Assembly (NCBI RefSeq): GCF_000835495.1
Contig: NW_015622543.1
Span: 5,981,965-6,045,964 of the forward strand
Length of the DNA stretch: 64,000 bases
Direction: 5' to 3'
From: Cladophialophora immunda
Lineage: Eukaryota; Ascomycota; Eurotiomycetes; Chaetothyriales; Herpotrichiellaceae
How positions within the stretch are numbered: the stretch's first letter is position 1; each line of letters begins with the position of its first letter. Made by a program: the position numbers and the translations under genes. The notes under the pieces are model-generated. The model did no database searches and was not told the origin of the DNA. It saw only the letters and a list, made by a program, of their open reading frames with translations. Shown piece by piece: positions 32,776 through 45,834 of this stretch.

Positions 32776-33030
32776 TCTTTGTCCCGGTGTAAAGGTCACT
32801 CATAGGCGGAGATAGGTCTAGCGCCGCTTGAACGGGAGCTGGGTGCGGTCTAGTTTGACCTCTATTGGGGAAAGTGTGGCCGGTTCGGGAAAAGTCCTAC
32901 TGTATGAGGTCTAGCGCTAACCCCCCGGTGGAGGGGCTGAGTTTTTCGTCCGACCGTCTTATACGTCCTCGCTATAAAAGGACGACCGCCCTCACCGGTT
33001 TTACTCTTTCCTCCTAATGTATTGCGCGAA
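32770..33030 (+). mobile_element. Possible LTR/promoter of another retroelement
   Basis: Composition changes sharply at about 32775 to a GC-richer segment starting TGTCCCGGTG, with a strong TATA box (gcTATAAAAgg, near 32973) followed by pyrimidine-rich leader-like sequence to 33200. This looks like the U3-R part of a retrotransposon LTR. I found no second copy in the window, so the call is tentative. Confidence 0.3.
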
Positions 33031-33059
33031 ACTCCTCTTACGACTCCTTTGGCTGGCGA

Positions 33060-33200
33060 GCCACCTCACTACTGCCTCTTCCTTCTTCCCTCTTCCCCTC
33101 CTCCTCCCTAACCTTCCCTCGTCACCCTCCTTTCCCCCCTCTCCCTCCCTCATCCCCCCCCCCCCTTCTCTCTCTTCCGTCCCGTCGCTTCTCGCGCCCC
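33060..33200. repeat. Polypyrimidine tract
   Basis: A long C/T-rich stretch on the plus strand, including a run of 12 C; a similar tract lies at 33460-33575. The open reading frame across it is a composition artefact rather than a gene. Confidence 0.6.
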
Positions 33201-36007
33201 CTCCACCTACCTACCTCTCCTCGACCGGGTATCTAGAGGAGCCCGTCAACCTTTCTCACCCTAGGCCCCCCTACGATAGAGAGGCTACCCCTCCACTCAC
33301 CCTCAGAAGGGTTAGACCGCTACCTAGCGATAGCGTCTAAGCCGGGAGCCTATCGTCCCCCCTTATCACACCTCTCACATTCACTACCTAGTTAGACAAG
33401 GCGCCATAATGAACACGCCGTCTCTTCTGTCGGACTGGAAGGGATATCCTAGACGGTGAACCTACCTAGCTCCCTCTTCCCTCTCTTCCCCGTCCTCCCT
33501 TTTCTCCCTTCTCTCCCTTCTCCTCCTCTTCCCGCTCCCTACTCCTCCGTCCCCCCTTTTCTCCCTTCTCCCTCTTACGTTACGGACGTTTTCCGGAGAC
33601 CTACGCCTCTACTATACCTCTCTATCCTCACTCACCGAGGCGGACTTCTCTACCTAGGTACTCCTCCGCTAGTGTCCCTACCTTACCGTCCTAACGGGGT
33701 ACGGTTAGAGGGATTATCCCTCGCCACTCCTTAGTAGAGCTTAGCTGACCTATACTATAGGCTCGTCCCCGGCTCGGCGGCCGCGCTATATAAAGGCGTA
33801 TCGGCTTAGCGCGAGGCTGAAAGAGGTAGCTAGTTTGAGAGGAAGGGAAAACGCCTTACACTCGCCATCACGCTTAAGTTAGTGTAGTATACGGGATTTC
33901 GCTAGCCCCTCTCTCTCTAATGCTATATAGCGGGGGCGTGGCGAGTAGTGAAGGACTTTTTGCGCGGTCTAGAAGCGGTCCCCACCGCTCTATAGGGGGT
34001 AGGTAAGGGACGACTACTGTCGGGCAGCCCATAAGTAATGGCTTAACAGGAGTAGGCGCGTAGGTAGCGCTGCGAGTGAACAGTGGGGACCAGCGTATCG
34101 CACTCATCAACTTGCGCCATATGCCCTACCGTCATATCTACCCTACGGCCGCGGTGTGCGGGAAACCCCTTCCCCTTTTACTCAAGCCTTGATGGGATAT
34201 ACTGACCTCTCTTTAGGGAGAGGACCTACTAAACCTAGTCCCTCCCGGGGATAGATACTTTATGGTTCTCATAGGGGCTACCTACTCTAGACTCGACTCC
34301 TTCAACTTTCGATAGGCTAGTCTATAGCGAGGGTGCCCTTATTGACGAAATGTGACTCCTAGCCTTTAGGGGCCGTTTTCCCTCCAAAGAGGGCGCGGAT
34401 ATTCCTTCATAGACGTCGTCCCCTACGCGGCTCCGGCCCCCTCTAGCTAATGGCGAAAATTGCGTATAGTCGCGCGTTCCTAGAGAAGAAAGGTAAAGAG
34501 AGGGAGGGAGAGGGGGAGAGGGGGAGAAGGGGCTACGTTCTCTAAGGACGTCCTATACTTAGACAACCAATACGCGTAGTGTATGACTCCTCTTCCTCAT
34601 TCTCCTAGGGGTAGCGAGCTATAGTAGGTACCCTAGGATAATCCATCAATTTCCCCCGTCTTACTAAACGTCCTATTTGAAATAGGGGACCGTAAGGGAG
34701 AAGGGGATAATAATAGGGTAGTCGCCTCTAAATCAGTCTGGATCAACTATCACTACTACTACTCGACTACTACCTACTACATAAGAAGGTAGTGTCCCTC
34801 CTCCACCCCCTCCTATAGGGACCGAGTCGAGTGTCTATACTATATTACGTCCGAGGCCCGCCTCTCGGTCTCGCCCGCTCACCTCAGTCCTCGCCTCCCC
34901 TTCCTCCCCTCTCTCGCCCTCGATTCTACCTCTACGTTTAGGTCCTTCCAGCCGCCCCAAAATGCGCTTCCCTCCAGGCGGCGCCGTCGATATGGATAGC
35001 ATCGTTTTTAAAGACCCTTCGCGCCCTCGAGATAAGGGCCACGTACGGGGCGGGACTAGGTCGAACCTGGCAAACCTTCCACCCGTTGACTGTCCCAGCT
35101 CAGTGAGGGCGCTTCCCCAGAGTGAGTAGCCTGCCCACGGGCTGGTGGCGGCTCTAGGCGATGTAGCCCTCCTATTCAACCTCTTGGTCCTACCATAGGA
35201 ATACGACTAACCTAGTCTAGGCGGGTGTGCTGGCGATGTAGACAGCCTCTTTAGCTCTCCCCTACTGACAACGTCAGCTCTCCCCTTAGACGGGAGCGAT
35301 GGCCGGGTAAGCTACGGTACCCATTAGCTTAGCCAGTCTACTTAGATAGCACTACTAGATTACGGTCAAGGTGAGGATGGATAGGCGACCCTACAGAATC
35401 CCCGCTCGCTAATAAACCCCATAAACCCTAACTCACCTAGCGCGTGTCCGGCACTCGGGCTAATAGAGTCCTAGGTCTCACGGTTAACCTTCAACAGCCT
35501 AGGTTTAATGACTAGGAATTAACGTACTGGGCGGCCGAAGGACTGGGCTAAGAGGAGGGTATCTAGGTAGTGCGCGCCGTAGAGGAACGTATGTACGAAA
35601 GTCGAGATCTATATGGTAAGTCCCATAGCGTGTAGCGACCCGCGGCTCGTAGTCCCAGTACCGGCGATCAGCAAAGTGCTCAACCCGGCGCGGCTGGCAC
35701 CTCCCCCATCCCGTCGCCACGACGCTACATCAGTGTAACAGACCGCTCTAGTGCTTATAGCCCACCTTCTCGACAACGGAAGTCTCGTGAAAGCTAAGTG
35801 GAAGTTATGGTGCCCCGACGCCAGGTGTCCCCCGCGGCAAGCGGTCGTCCCGTTTGCCAGCTACGGTCGCCTAGCGCAGTAGACCGGCCGAGCGCTTCCT
35901 GTGCCACGAGATCAACATGAAAACGTACGGGGGCCGAGGGTGGTGGCGGCTTTAGTCTGGAAGGCGAAAGACCTTTAGCTACCTCGAGCCGCGATTCCCC
36001 CCCCTTT

Positions 36008-36713
36008 ATGGAGAGAATACCTTACGATAAGGAAGACGCGGCATTTGGCCATTTGAGGAGGGCGGCTAGCCTAACTGTATAGCCAGTCATAGCCGCGGAC
36101 ACCGCCGTCCTCATGGCAGTCACCCAAGACTAGCACGAGGTATCGAGCCTCGTGGTAAACCCAGCCGCATAGGGTCTAAGCTACTAACCTTCTCACGACC
36201 CCCAGTTAACTAATGTTAAGGTGGAGTAGATACCCGCGGCCCACTGTTGGATAGTCATAGCCACGGTACGTTAGCCTACTGATTATCCTAGTCCTACTAA
36301 ACCCAGCACCTAATACGCCGTGTGTCCCCCTAGTCACGGCGGCAGCCTCCCCAGGACCAATGACATGGACGACGGGGACGGTCCCTACTGTCCGACCGAA
36401 GGCGAAGCCCCGGAGGGAAGACCGCGTGAAGGTATCCGCGGGAACTAGACGGCTAGAGAGGACGCTGATCTGAAGCGGTGGAAGGCGGATAATCGACCGT
36501 AGTAGTGGATTTACTAACGGTTCCCCGCCTGGACCTCTAGTGCCGTCTCGTCACGTTAGTATGTGTTAAACAGTGGGGCTATCAAGGTACGGGCTAAGTA
36601 ATCTATAAGAGGGCGTCATCGCAGTCGTACTTACCGGCGTGGGCGTAGGCTGAGTAAGGTCTAGAGACCAAATCTAGTAGAGTGGGAAGGGTGGGAAGGC
36701 TTTGGAGAGTAGG
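36008..36713 (+). pseudogene. RIP-killed reading frame, unknown function
   Basis: One plus-strand frame can be followed for about 235 codons from ATG at 36008; interruptions are mostly TAG or TAA at positions compatible with former Gln or Trp. The sequence is Pro/Asp/Gly-rich in the centre (D-M-D-D-G-D-G-P-Y-C-P-T-E). No family is recognised. It could be an element-borne gag-like protein or a host gene; limits are approximate. Confidence 0.4.
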
Positions 36714-38815
36714 AGTCATCTCGTTTATCCTTTTGCCTAGGGCTCTCATAGGGGCGATCGCCTACTCTTTCCAGATGAGGCCGGGTGGGTACCGTCTACT
36801 AGTATTTATATCCCCCCGTTTCAGTGTGTGTTTTTTTGATCCCCTCATACTATATATTCCTTATATATACTATCCCCTACGTAGTTAAGAATGCTAAGTA
36901 AAGTCTTAACCCCCTTTTTTTACCTATAGTTCAGCCCTTAAAGATAATTTAAGTTAATATATATATTATTTAGGGTCTAGGCTATACTATAGCGAAGTTA
37001 TAGGGTATTAGAGGGAGAGATAATACTGAAAAGTAGTGATAAAGAAGACGCAGTAGAAGGTCTCTTAGAATTCCCTAATTAGTTAGCTCTTTGAATACCT
37101 TCTCCTAATTAGTTAAAGTTATGATACTAAGATAATACTTAGTATTCTTAACTACGTAGAGGATACTATGACTAAACCGGGTCTCCGCCTGAACATAATA
37201 AAGAGGCACTAATCGTACCTACGGCTAACTTCCGCATTCCTCTAAGGAGTGGAGTATTATGCGAAGTCAATATTCGCTAGGTCTTTCTGTCAGTCTATCC
37301 TAGTTATTTATCCACGTTCTATATAAGTAGAACAAAGGGATCTCGAGTCCTCAGCGGTTGTCCAATCATCGCTATTAAATGCTGACTTAGCGTCAACAAC
37401 TCCTTCACCTTACTCGACCGTAAAGGCATTGACTACATATGAGGACCTGAAGGACGTAGTAGGCTACCTTATATGATATGGCTATCGCTATAGTATTGAC
37501 TTCGCCCTCACCCCATTTTAGAGACCGCTACCGCTTCAGGTGAGACTGGGGCGACCGTAGGGAGGGGTGCCACTGCCATCATCCAGATTTCTAGTATATG
37601 GACATATAAGGTACGCCGTTTCCCCCCCTCTCTCCCTTTATAAGTACGCCGGCTCTGGACTTAAGGATTAGCTCATTGAGGGTCTTTCTAATCACCTCGT
37701 CCTCGGAAACCTCCTTGAAAGGACGACGTCTAGTTATTAAAGAAGTAGCGAGGTTTAAGTGTATAGTCGTCTACTACCGCCTCTATAGAAGGCCGTAGAA
37801 CTACGGCTAGGATAAAGCGGGACCGAGGTCTAGAGGAGATTTAGGCAGCGTCTTGAGCCTAAGACGTAGCTACTCATAGTGTAACCGCACACAGTTCTCG
37901 TATATATCGCCACTAAGCCCGATTTTCTTCTCAAGCCTATTCAAGTCCTTTAGAGGACGTAGGATAGCGGCTTTTTTATGGCGACTACGAAAAGGGAATT
38001 TAGACGTGGTTATAATAGTATAGCGTCAGCGGCGCCCTCCCCGCTATTTCTATTACTCGATTTTGTGTTTTTATAGTGCTCTTACCTATAGTGTATATTA
38101 GTACGGCCTCCTTCGTATTCGTCTAGTTCTACTATCCGTTACGTAGGTTAGATCGGTCCGCTACTCACTACTTTCTTATAACGTTTCCATTCGCATTATA
38201 TTCTGTCCCCATCCCTAGGAGAAAGAAGAATCCTAAAGCGTAGGAGATAGGCATAAATAATCAATAAGATCCGCACTAAGAGGTAGGTACGGCTATCACA
38301 CCTCGATCCGTATTCCCAGACTATAGAGAGCTAATAGACTATGACATTACTACCGCCCTCCCCTAGCCCTTTCCTCTAGCCGCCTTATCTTATACCCTAT
38401 CTAAGCTATTCCCTATACCGTAGCTTTGGCGAACTAGGTATTACTAATAGGGAATAGGCAGAGGGTATTACTATAGCTCGCCCTCTTCCGGCTAGCCCTA
38501 AAAAACCCCTATTATCGTTAGGCGTTAAGGACTTATAGACTAGAGAGGACTAGCCTAGTATCCTCGCGTTTAACTCCTATTTACTCCGACTTAAAGGTAA
38601 GATAACTTATTCTACGCGGTAAGTAGGTATCCCGCTTATCAAAGCTGGAGCCTTGGAGGCCTCTCTTCGCGGGTTAACCGCTTACTACTATATATTCAGT
38701 CTATTACTACCTAAGAGTAAAATGCGCGTTTGGCCCGCCTTTTATCGCGGGAGATCGCTCCCTACTTTCTCCTCTCCTTAGAAGCCTCCCTCGACACCAC
38801 CATCACCTACCTATA

Positions 38816-38928
38816 ATGAGCTCGGGACCAGCTAATTTAGCTCCACCAGCCTCCATACCGCTCGAGATCTTGCCAGATCCGTCACCTAGTCCCTCTGACG
38901 ATGATCACCGTGGTGACGGCGATTACGA

Positions 38929-38961
<33 letters not shown>

Positions 38962-40330
38962 TGATGCGCGCAAGGCTCTCCTGAGACACTTTAACCGCAG
39001 AAGCAGTTCACGCGAGGTCTGCCTGTGCGAGTCAGAGATTGACGTTCCTCGGGAAGGAGACATGGACAGAATTACGTCCCTACTGCTTAATATATATCAC
39101 TCAACAAGAGCCGCTCTAGCCTAGGTAGAGTGCCGTCTCTACCCTAGACTTATCTATTTTAACGAGGAGGGCTCAGTAGCCGCGGTACGCCTTGGATGCC
39201 TCTGTAGACTGGCTACTCTGATCGCAGAATGTAAGCATCCACTGGAAACTGGAGAGTGGCTCGAAATATCTCGACAGTTGGCAATCACGGCGCTCAAAAT
39301 GAGCCTAAGAAGAAGTGTATTGTTCGTAGAACTCGCGAGCCTCGCCGCTAGCATACCGATCTCAAAATTTGCCCTTATATACGATGTAGCCCTCTGTTGA
39401 CCTCCTAGTTCCGATGTCCGATAGTACATCTACCGCTATCTCTTGAAGATCAAAGCCCTGGCCGTCTACCCGGCTCTCGGTAAAGTAGTGGAAGCCTTTT
39501 GGCACGAATTAGTGCCGAACGTCCGACAGCTCGTCGACGGCTTTCTCGAAAGCCTCCCTCAGTCCCTCCAAAGAGGCGAAGGCAGCTAGGTCGCGGTGAT
39601 CCTCACCGCCATTTGTAGTACGCCTAGGAGAATCTAAGAGCGGGTCAAGGGCTGTCACCTCTGGGCCCAGGCGCTATCTATAGCCTTAGAGATGGGCCCT
39701 TATAATGAAGAGTTACTATATATTCTGGTTACGTTATCCGCTATGGTCAGATCCCCGCGTGATTCTTTGTTTTAGTGGGTGCGGTGGAATAACCTTACTA
39801 GGTTCGTGAGTCAATTACGTGACGAGGATATAGTGAGATTAGTGTCTTCGTACTTCAAACGCTTACCTAAGGATCTCTATCTCAGGAGCTAGTTAGTAGA
39901 GTATGGCTCTAACTCTGAGGTCCGGGATTATCAGCTGTTTCCCCACCGAGACGAGCGAACGATATGGTGCCTCCTCCTCGTGGATAAGCTTAACGGCATA
40001 TATATATCGCCCTACTTAGTCTAATTCTGGCGGAACGTTAACCCTCCGTAGATAAAAGCCTTACGCCTGGCTAATTTTCCGTTCCGCACAGCGCCATAGT
40101 GTAACGGCGAAGGTCTCTTCTTCCACGGACGGCGGGATTCAGAAGTTGGGGGCTAGCTTAAGAGCTCGGACGCTACGGGATGCCATCTCTATAGGGGGGG
40201 TAGATTAGTATAAGTCTCCTATAGCATTACGAATCGGTACAGTAGCCGTTTTCTCTCAAAATCCCGTAGTATCAAAGGGACGCTAGTCTCCTAATTCCCG
40301 TATCGTTAAGTGTATAGGTATCCTCAATAA
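38816..40330 (+). pseudogene. RIP-killed gene with poly-Asp tract, unknown function
   Basis: From ATG at 38816 a single frame runs about 505 codons without any indel; only scattered TAG, TAA and TGA codons break it. The first 102 codons are still open and encode a Ser/Pro-rich start and an Asp-rich run over (GAC)n. Downstream is a helical, Leu/Arg-rich protein with segments such as C-L-C-R-L-A-T-L-I-A-E-C and W-L-E-I-S-R-Q-L-A. I do not recognise the family. An acidic N-terminus with a helical domain would fit a regulatory or structural protein, but that is speculation. The true stop is uncertain because RIP can create stops. Confidence 0.6.
38930..38966 (+). repeat. (GAC)n microsatellite
   Basis: About eleven GAC triplets followed by GAT, encoding the poly-Asp run of the decayed gene at 38816-40330. 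Confidence 0.85.
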
Positions 40331-41805
40331 AGAGTGCGATTCGTCTGAGCTAATAGGCTGCGCGAGAGAGGGATGGCGTAGAATTCAAGGCTCACTCGCT
40401 GTGACCCTGTCCGCCTCGACGCAGCTCCAGTGGAAACCCTCTCTATCTGACTCGAGCCCGTGTATCCTACTTACATAAGGTAGACTTGGGTGAACTAGGG
40501 AATGAAGCACTCTATAGTGGATCCCTTGAGGATATCTAGCGAGGGCTAGCTTCCTCACCTTACTCCGAGGGGTCTTGGGATCTCGTACTAGACTATACGT
40601 ACCGTACCGTAAGTGACCTTGATAACGGTAGCCTAGAACTGGACTAGGATCCACCTACCACCGGAGACCGCCTTACGGGAGAAAAGAGATTAAGTGATAG
40701 GGATAGGCATCGATAGGTGCTGATAGCTTAAATAGAGGGTTAGAGAAAAGAGTTACATTAGCCATTAGCTTTATACGTATCTTATTCCTTAGTATGGGGG
40801 GAGGTGCATAAGTTTAGTCGTTTTCACTATTAGACGACAAAAGCTAGACGAGCTAGTATCGTGCGAATTAAAGAAGCGGGCGAATAAGGTAGCTTTATAT
40901 GGCCGCCCTATAGTTACTCTACAATAGGTAGAGAGAGGAAAGGGAGGAGGAAGGGGGAAGGGTACGTACGGCTTGACCCCGTTATAGTACGGTTCCGCCG
41001 GGCACCGTAGGCTGGAGCGCGTCGAACTACATCGTAGGAACGACGGCCTTACTGAGATGGCCACCGTACTAGCTATCACTACAGAAGTAGATTCTACCTA
41101 GAAAGTAAAGAAGGGAAAGAAGGAGTTAGTGGTGGGTGAGAAGAGGCGGGAAGCTAGACGCCTAGCTTCCCCTTTCCGTACTTGACAGATAGAAGACAAT
41201 AAGGCCCCATATCCCTATAGCGTATCGCTAGCGCTCAAGGGTTTTGGTAGAGGTCGTTACGAATTCTCCTCTCTAGGCCGTATCTATAAGCCTAGGCTAC
41301 GCCCTCCCCAAAAGCTTACACTATTCCAGATGACTAAGGCAAAATTTCTACCCTACGGCAGTAGATAGATGTGGTCCGCGACCTCAATAATAGGGTCGGA
41401 GGTACGCTTGAGCTCGACCAATATCCGCGCGGATAGCGTCGTAATTAGCGTACGGCTCCAAGCCGGAGCGGAGGGAAGTGACAGGTTATAGACGATGAGA
41501 TAACTATTGATCACAGAGGAGAGGGATATGGGGGAGTCACGACTGCTAGCCGCATCCGAAAGAGGCGCGATAGTGATACTATAAAGTCTGAGATTCGTAC
41601 TAAACTTACAAAATCTTTATTAGTATTCCATTTTACTCCGATCTAAGACTATAAAACTTTAGCCTAAGCTTAGCGTATAAATAGACTAGATAAGAAGTAT
41701 AGTAATTGTACTTTTACGTAGATTATTCTCCTAGTTTATATAATTCTTTAATCATAGCGAAGTAAGTATTCTGGTCTTAGAATGGTAACTAATATATTTG
41801 GAGAA

Positions 41806-42657
41806 CTAGTCTTCGAGAATAAACACTTCGTGGAAAAATCGTAAGGAGGTATCCTATAGTTCTCTCGCGTAGTAGGAGAATTCACCGTAGATACGCTTAT
41901 AGATTTCGTAACTCTTACTCTATCTTTCTAGTGAGCTAAGCTTGTCGAAAAAGGCTAGACTAAACGTTTTTTCTTTGACCGGTTTTAAAGTCTCTCTATC
42001 TAACTCGTACATAAAACGTAGGCTTATATAGCCCTCTTCCATCCCTTTATCGTTATGGAGGAATTGTATACCCGCTACTAGCGCTAGATATAGCTTGTTA
42101 AGGTAGAGCTTTCGCTCGTAACTAGAGGTAGAGGACTAATCTTAGCCTGAACGAATAACCGTAAGGTTATTTCTACCCTAGACTTAGATATAACGCCTCC
42201 TAGAGTTGGCTATAGTCCTAATATTAGAGGTGACTTTTTCGCTATATAATAGATCTATTACTAAAACGGGTAGATAGTCCCACATACTCCCCTAATAACT
42301 ATGCTCTTAGATGGCACCACTTATAGCTCTCTATAGATGGGCGGCTCCTTCTAGTACTATGCGACTTATAAAAGCGTTTTCAAACCTCTTCACTATGGGC
42401 ATAAACACTTCCAGAAACTACCTATAGCTTTCGAAGGTAGGGTCGAGACTATTCCACCATTTCTCGAATCCACTGGCAATCTTCCACTTAATGTACGTGG
42501 CTTCCTTATCCTAATACGCGATAATATACTACTTATACCCTTAGATAGCCTCATACTGATAGGCTAACTAATAAAACTTCGGCTTTAATACTTCTATAGC
42601 CTAGGTAATAAAGCTAATTATTCGTTAGAGGGCTAACTAAGCCGTAGGACTTGTCAT
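41806..42657 (-). pseudogene. RIP-killed reading frame, unknown function
   Basis: On the minus strand one frame of 284 codons can be followed without indels from ATG at 42657 to TAG at 41806. It is broken by many TAG/TAA codons. Recognisable protein-like stretches include K-W-W-N-S-L-D-P-T-F-E-S-Y and F-L-H-N-D-K-G-M-E-E-G-Y-I. It reads like a soluble helical protein, and I cannot assign a family. It lies head-to-head with the Baeyer-Villiger monooxygenase relic. Confidence 0.5.
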
Positions 42658-43524
42658 ACCATTTGTCTGAATAGACGTAGTCTCGCATAAGTCCTTATAT
42701 TACGAACCTAGAATGACTATAACGATTTCTTATTAGTCTAGTGGAAATCGGGAGGTGTAAGTAGGATACGGTAGCTTATACTCTACCTTTAGCGTAGTAG
42801 GGAACTCCTAGGTGGTAGTTAGGTAGTCTAGAATAGCCGATTCTATCATTATTTAGGGGATTTAATAACTAAGTTAGTGGAGTTCTGACAATCTCCTATA
42901 GTCTCGAAAGGCTAAGTCTAACGAAGGATAGGAAGAGGTTGAGTAGATAATGCGAAAAGGGATAGACTATCTCGCCGTTATAGATATATATCCCGTCATA
43001 AGAGTTAGATTAGATAACTAGCCTACCCTTTTATACGTTTAGGCTTTAGATCTTTTTGAGACTTATATTCTAGTTAAGGAGTAGGTAGATTAGGAATTAG
43101 TTCTCTTACTACCGGAGGAGCGGGTGAAGTAAATTCTACGGCCCGCTATTCTCTTCTGGATAACGTACTATATATATGATTATATTAATCGATCCCCCGA
43201 GTGAAAGTAAAAGCGGATAATTTTCCTAGTCTAACTATAAGGACTAATAGAGTCATTAGTACCCTACTAATCAGACTATAATCATTATATTCTATAAGAA
43301 GGACATATATAGTATCTATTTCATTCTAATATAGTAACGAACTTAGTCTATAAAAAATAACATCCTATATAGCACTAATCAAATAATAAGAAGAACTATA
43401 AAAGCCTAATATCATAATCATAAACTAGAACCTTATAGAGGCTCACTTATAATAATGATAAAGCGGACTTAGTTATCCCTATCACTCTCAGCCTATCTAA
43501 CACTAAAGCCTACACGAACTGACA

Positions 43525-45222
43525 ATGGTAGACTATACGAACGATGCCTCTCAGCTAGCCCTAAGAGAACGTATCTAATATAAGCACACTCTTGAAGTCA
43601 ACGTCCTAATCGTCGGCGGCAGCATAAGTAGCATATACTCGATGTGGAAGTTTAGAAAACTCTATTTAAGTATTAAGCTCTTTAAGGCGGGCTCTTACTT
43701 TAGGGGAGTATAGTACTAGAATAAGTATTCAGGTGCCCGTATCGACTCTAAGACACTATACTATAGGCTATTAATTCCCGAAGTCTACTGGACCTAGTCC
43801 TATACAGAACGCTTTCCCGGCTACGTAGAGCTAAAGGGGTACTTTATCTATATCGATAAGACCCTTAACCTCGCTAAAGATGCATATTTTAACACGGTGA
43901 TGACGGGAGTAGAGTTTAACCTAGTTTATGTAACATAGTCAGTACAGACTGACACCGGTGTAGAGGCTAAATATAAGTACCTTATTATAGTAGTTAGATC
44001 CACTTATAAAATGCATATACTATACTTTAAGAATATAGTAAGGTACTAAGGAGTGCTCTTTCACTCCGTAAGATGCCCGGACCATCTTGACGTGACGGGT
44101 AAGAAGATCGCTTATATTAGGTCCGGCATAACTAGAGTATAGATTATCTAGGCTCTAGTATAGAAAAACTACGAAGTGCATACCTATATTAGAATACCCT
44201 ATATTAGCCTGCTAATGAATCAAAGACAAATAAGTAAAGATAAATAGGACTGAGATCGTTACTCCTATAGCTCGTTATATAATCGCGCTAAAAGAACTAA
44301 ATCTAGCTTTCCCTACGACCTAGCTTAATATAGCTTTTAGGATATATTACTAAAGGAACGTGAATCTCTTTAGGAAACCCTATAGGAACGGGGCGGCATT
44401 TACGTATTAGTTTCTAACTTTCCGGAAATCCTTACGGATAAGAGTGCTAACTAATCGATGTATAAGTTCTAGGCCGAGAAAGTGCGCCCCTGGATTAACG
44501 ACCTAATTAAGCGAGATATCCTAGCGCCTTTAAAGTAAAGGTATTACTTCGGGATGAAGCGATTATCACTTGAGGATAACTACTACGAATTCATCGACTA
44601 GGCTAACGTTACGATCATTGACCTAACCACGATATCAATTGAGGAGTTTACCGAGACGGGAATCGCACTTTCCAACCGATATGAAGCGTACGATATCATT
44701 ATTCTCGCCATAGGCTACGATAGCGTTATAGGTTTATTAAATAAGATAGATCTTACTAACGTTAACGGTAAACGCCTAAGGGATAAATGGGCGAAAGGTA
44801 CGTATACGTACCTAGGCCTCACCATTAACGGATTCCCAAATATATTCACGATCTATAGGCCCTAGTCACCTATCTTATTTTCTAACGCTCCGCCCGTCAT
44901 CGAGACCCAGGTTGACTAGGTTACTACGGTAGTTAAGAAGATGCGCGATAAGGGCATTACATATATAGACGTATAGTAGGACGTAGCCGAAGCATGGAGG
45001 CAATACATCTAGGATCTGAGTGACTAGACGTTATACCCGGAAATAGATAGCTAGTATATGGGTGCTAATGTGCCGGGAAAGCCTAGAGAGTAGCTGAGTT
45101 ATCTCGGAGGGCTTGACACGTACGCTATGACGACGAAGCGCACCTTAGACAAGTGGGTAGGGTTTAATATATTTAAAAAGACGAGTAGTAGGATCTCTCT
45201 CCAACCGGAAACACAAGGATAG
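43525..45222 (+). pseudogene. RIP-killed Baeyer-Villiger / flavin monooxygenase
   Basis: A single frame of 566 codons from ATG at 43525 to TAG at 45222, with no indels but many TAG/TAA stops. The first Rossmann motif is readable as V-L-I-V-G-G-S-I-S-S-I-Y-S-M-W-K-F, with Gly codons partly changed to Ser by G-to-A. The Baeyer-Villiger fingerprint region reads Y-stop-G-V-L-F-H-S-V-R-C-P-D (family F-x-G-x-x-x-H-x-x-x-W/D). The second Rossmann motif near 44110, I-I-L-A-I-G-Y-D-S, and a late P-x-L-F-S-N-A-P-P-V-I-E-T-Q segment complete the family order. Such enzymes turn ketones into esters or lactones with NADPH and O2. The gene has no introns. Inactive beyond doubt as it stands. Confidence 0.85.
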
Positions 45223-45834
45223 TGTTTAGGGGCCGATAATCCGTCTTTAGTCACTAGTAGACTTACATAAAGCGTCTGAGTTCTTTCCGTATTATTCTAG
45301 CTCGCTTATTATTACTTTTACCTCTACCTCAGCTGAAAATAGATAAGAGTATATTTCGTACCCACTTAATCTTATTTAGACTGATTAGGTTGGTCCTATC
45401 ACTATCCCTAGGCTAATGAACCGTCTCTTGGTACTATTGAGCCGGTAGGCGTTAATTAAGGCGCCCGCCTTGGCCCCACACCAAAACACAATGTAGATTT
45501 CTCACCTAGTTGACAATGACGCCCCTTTTTCTCAGAGTGCGATGTATAAGAATCGGGGCAGGGCTCGTCTATTGATTCCTGAGAAACCTCAATATCACTG
45601 GCAGATAGAGAGGTTAGCTAGTCCCTTATGGATCGCCTATCACATAGCTCACTCCTCCTCACCTTATTCGCGCTGTTCGCGCTACGAGCTTACGAAGCTA
45701 CTACTCTTACTGTACCTTAGCCACCTACCTTATAGGACGATCTACTCCTTCCGCCTTATTCACTACCCTAGAATAGCTCTAACTCCCTAAAGAGGCTCTC
45801 AGATATCGAGATAAAGTAGGCTGGCTACTTATAC

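Noticed and set aside
33017..33734. Proline/serine-rich open frames of 92-107 codons
   Set aside because: They are produced by polypyrimidine composition; no start context, homology or frame continuity.
34835..35179. 114-codon minus-strand Arg/Gly-rich open frame in the RIP block
   Set aside because: Low-complexity, composition-driven frame without similarity to known proteins or to the plus-strand relic pattern.
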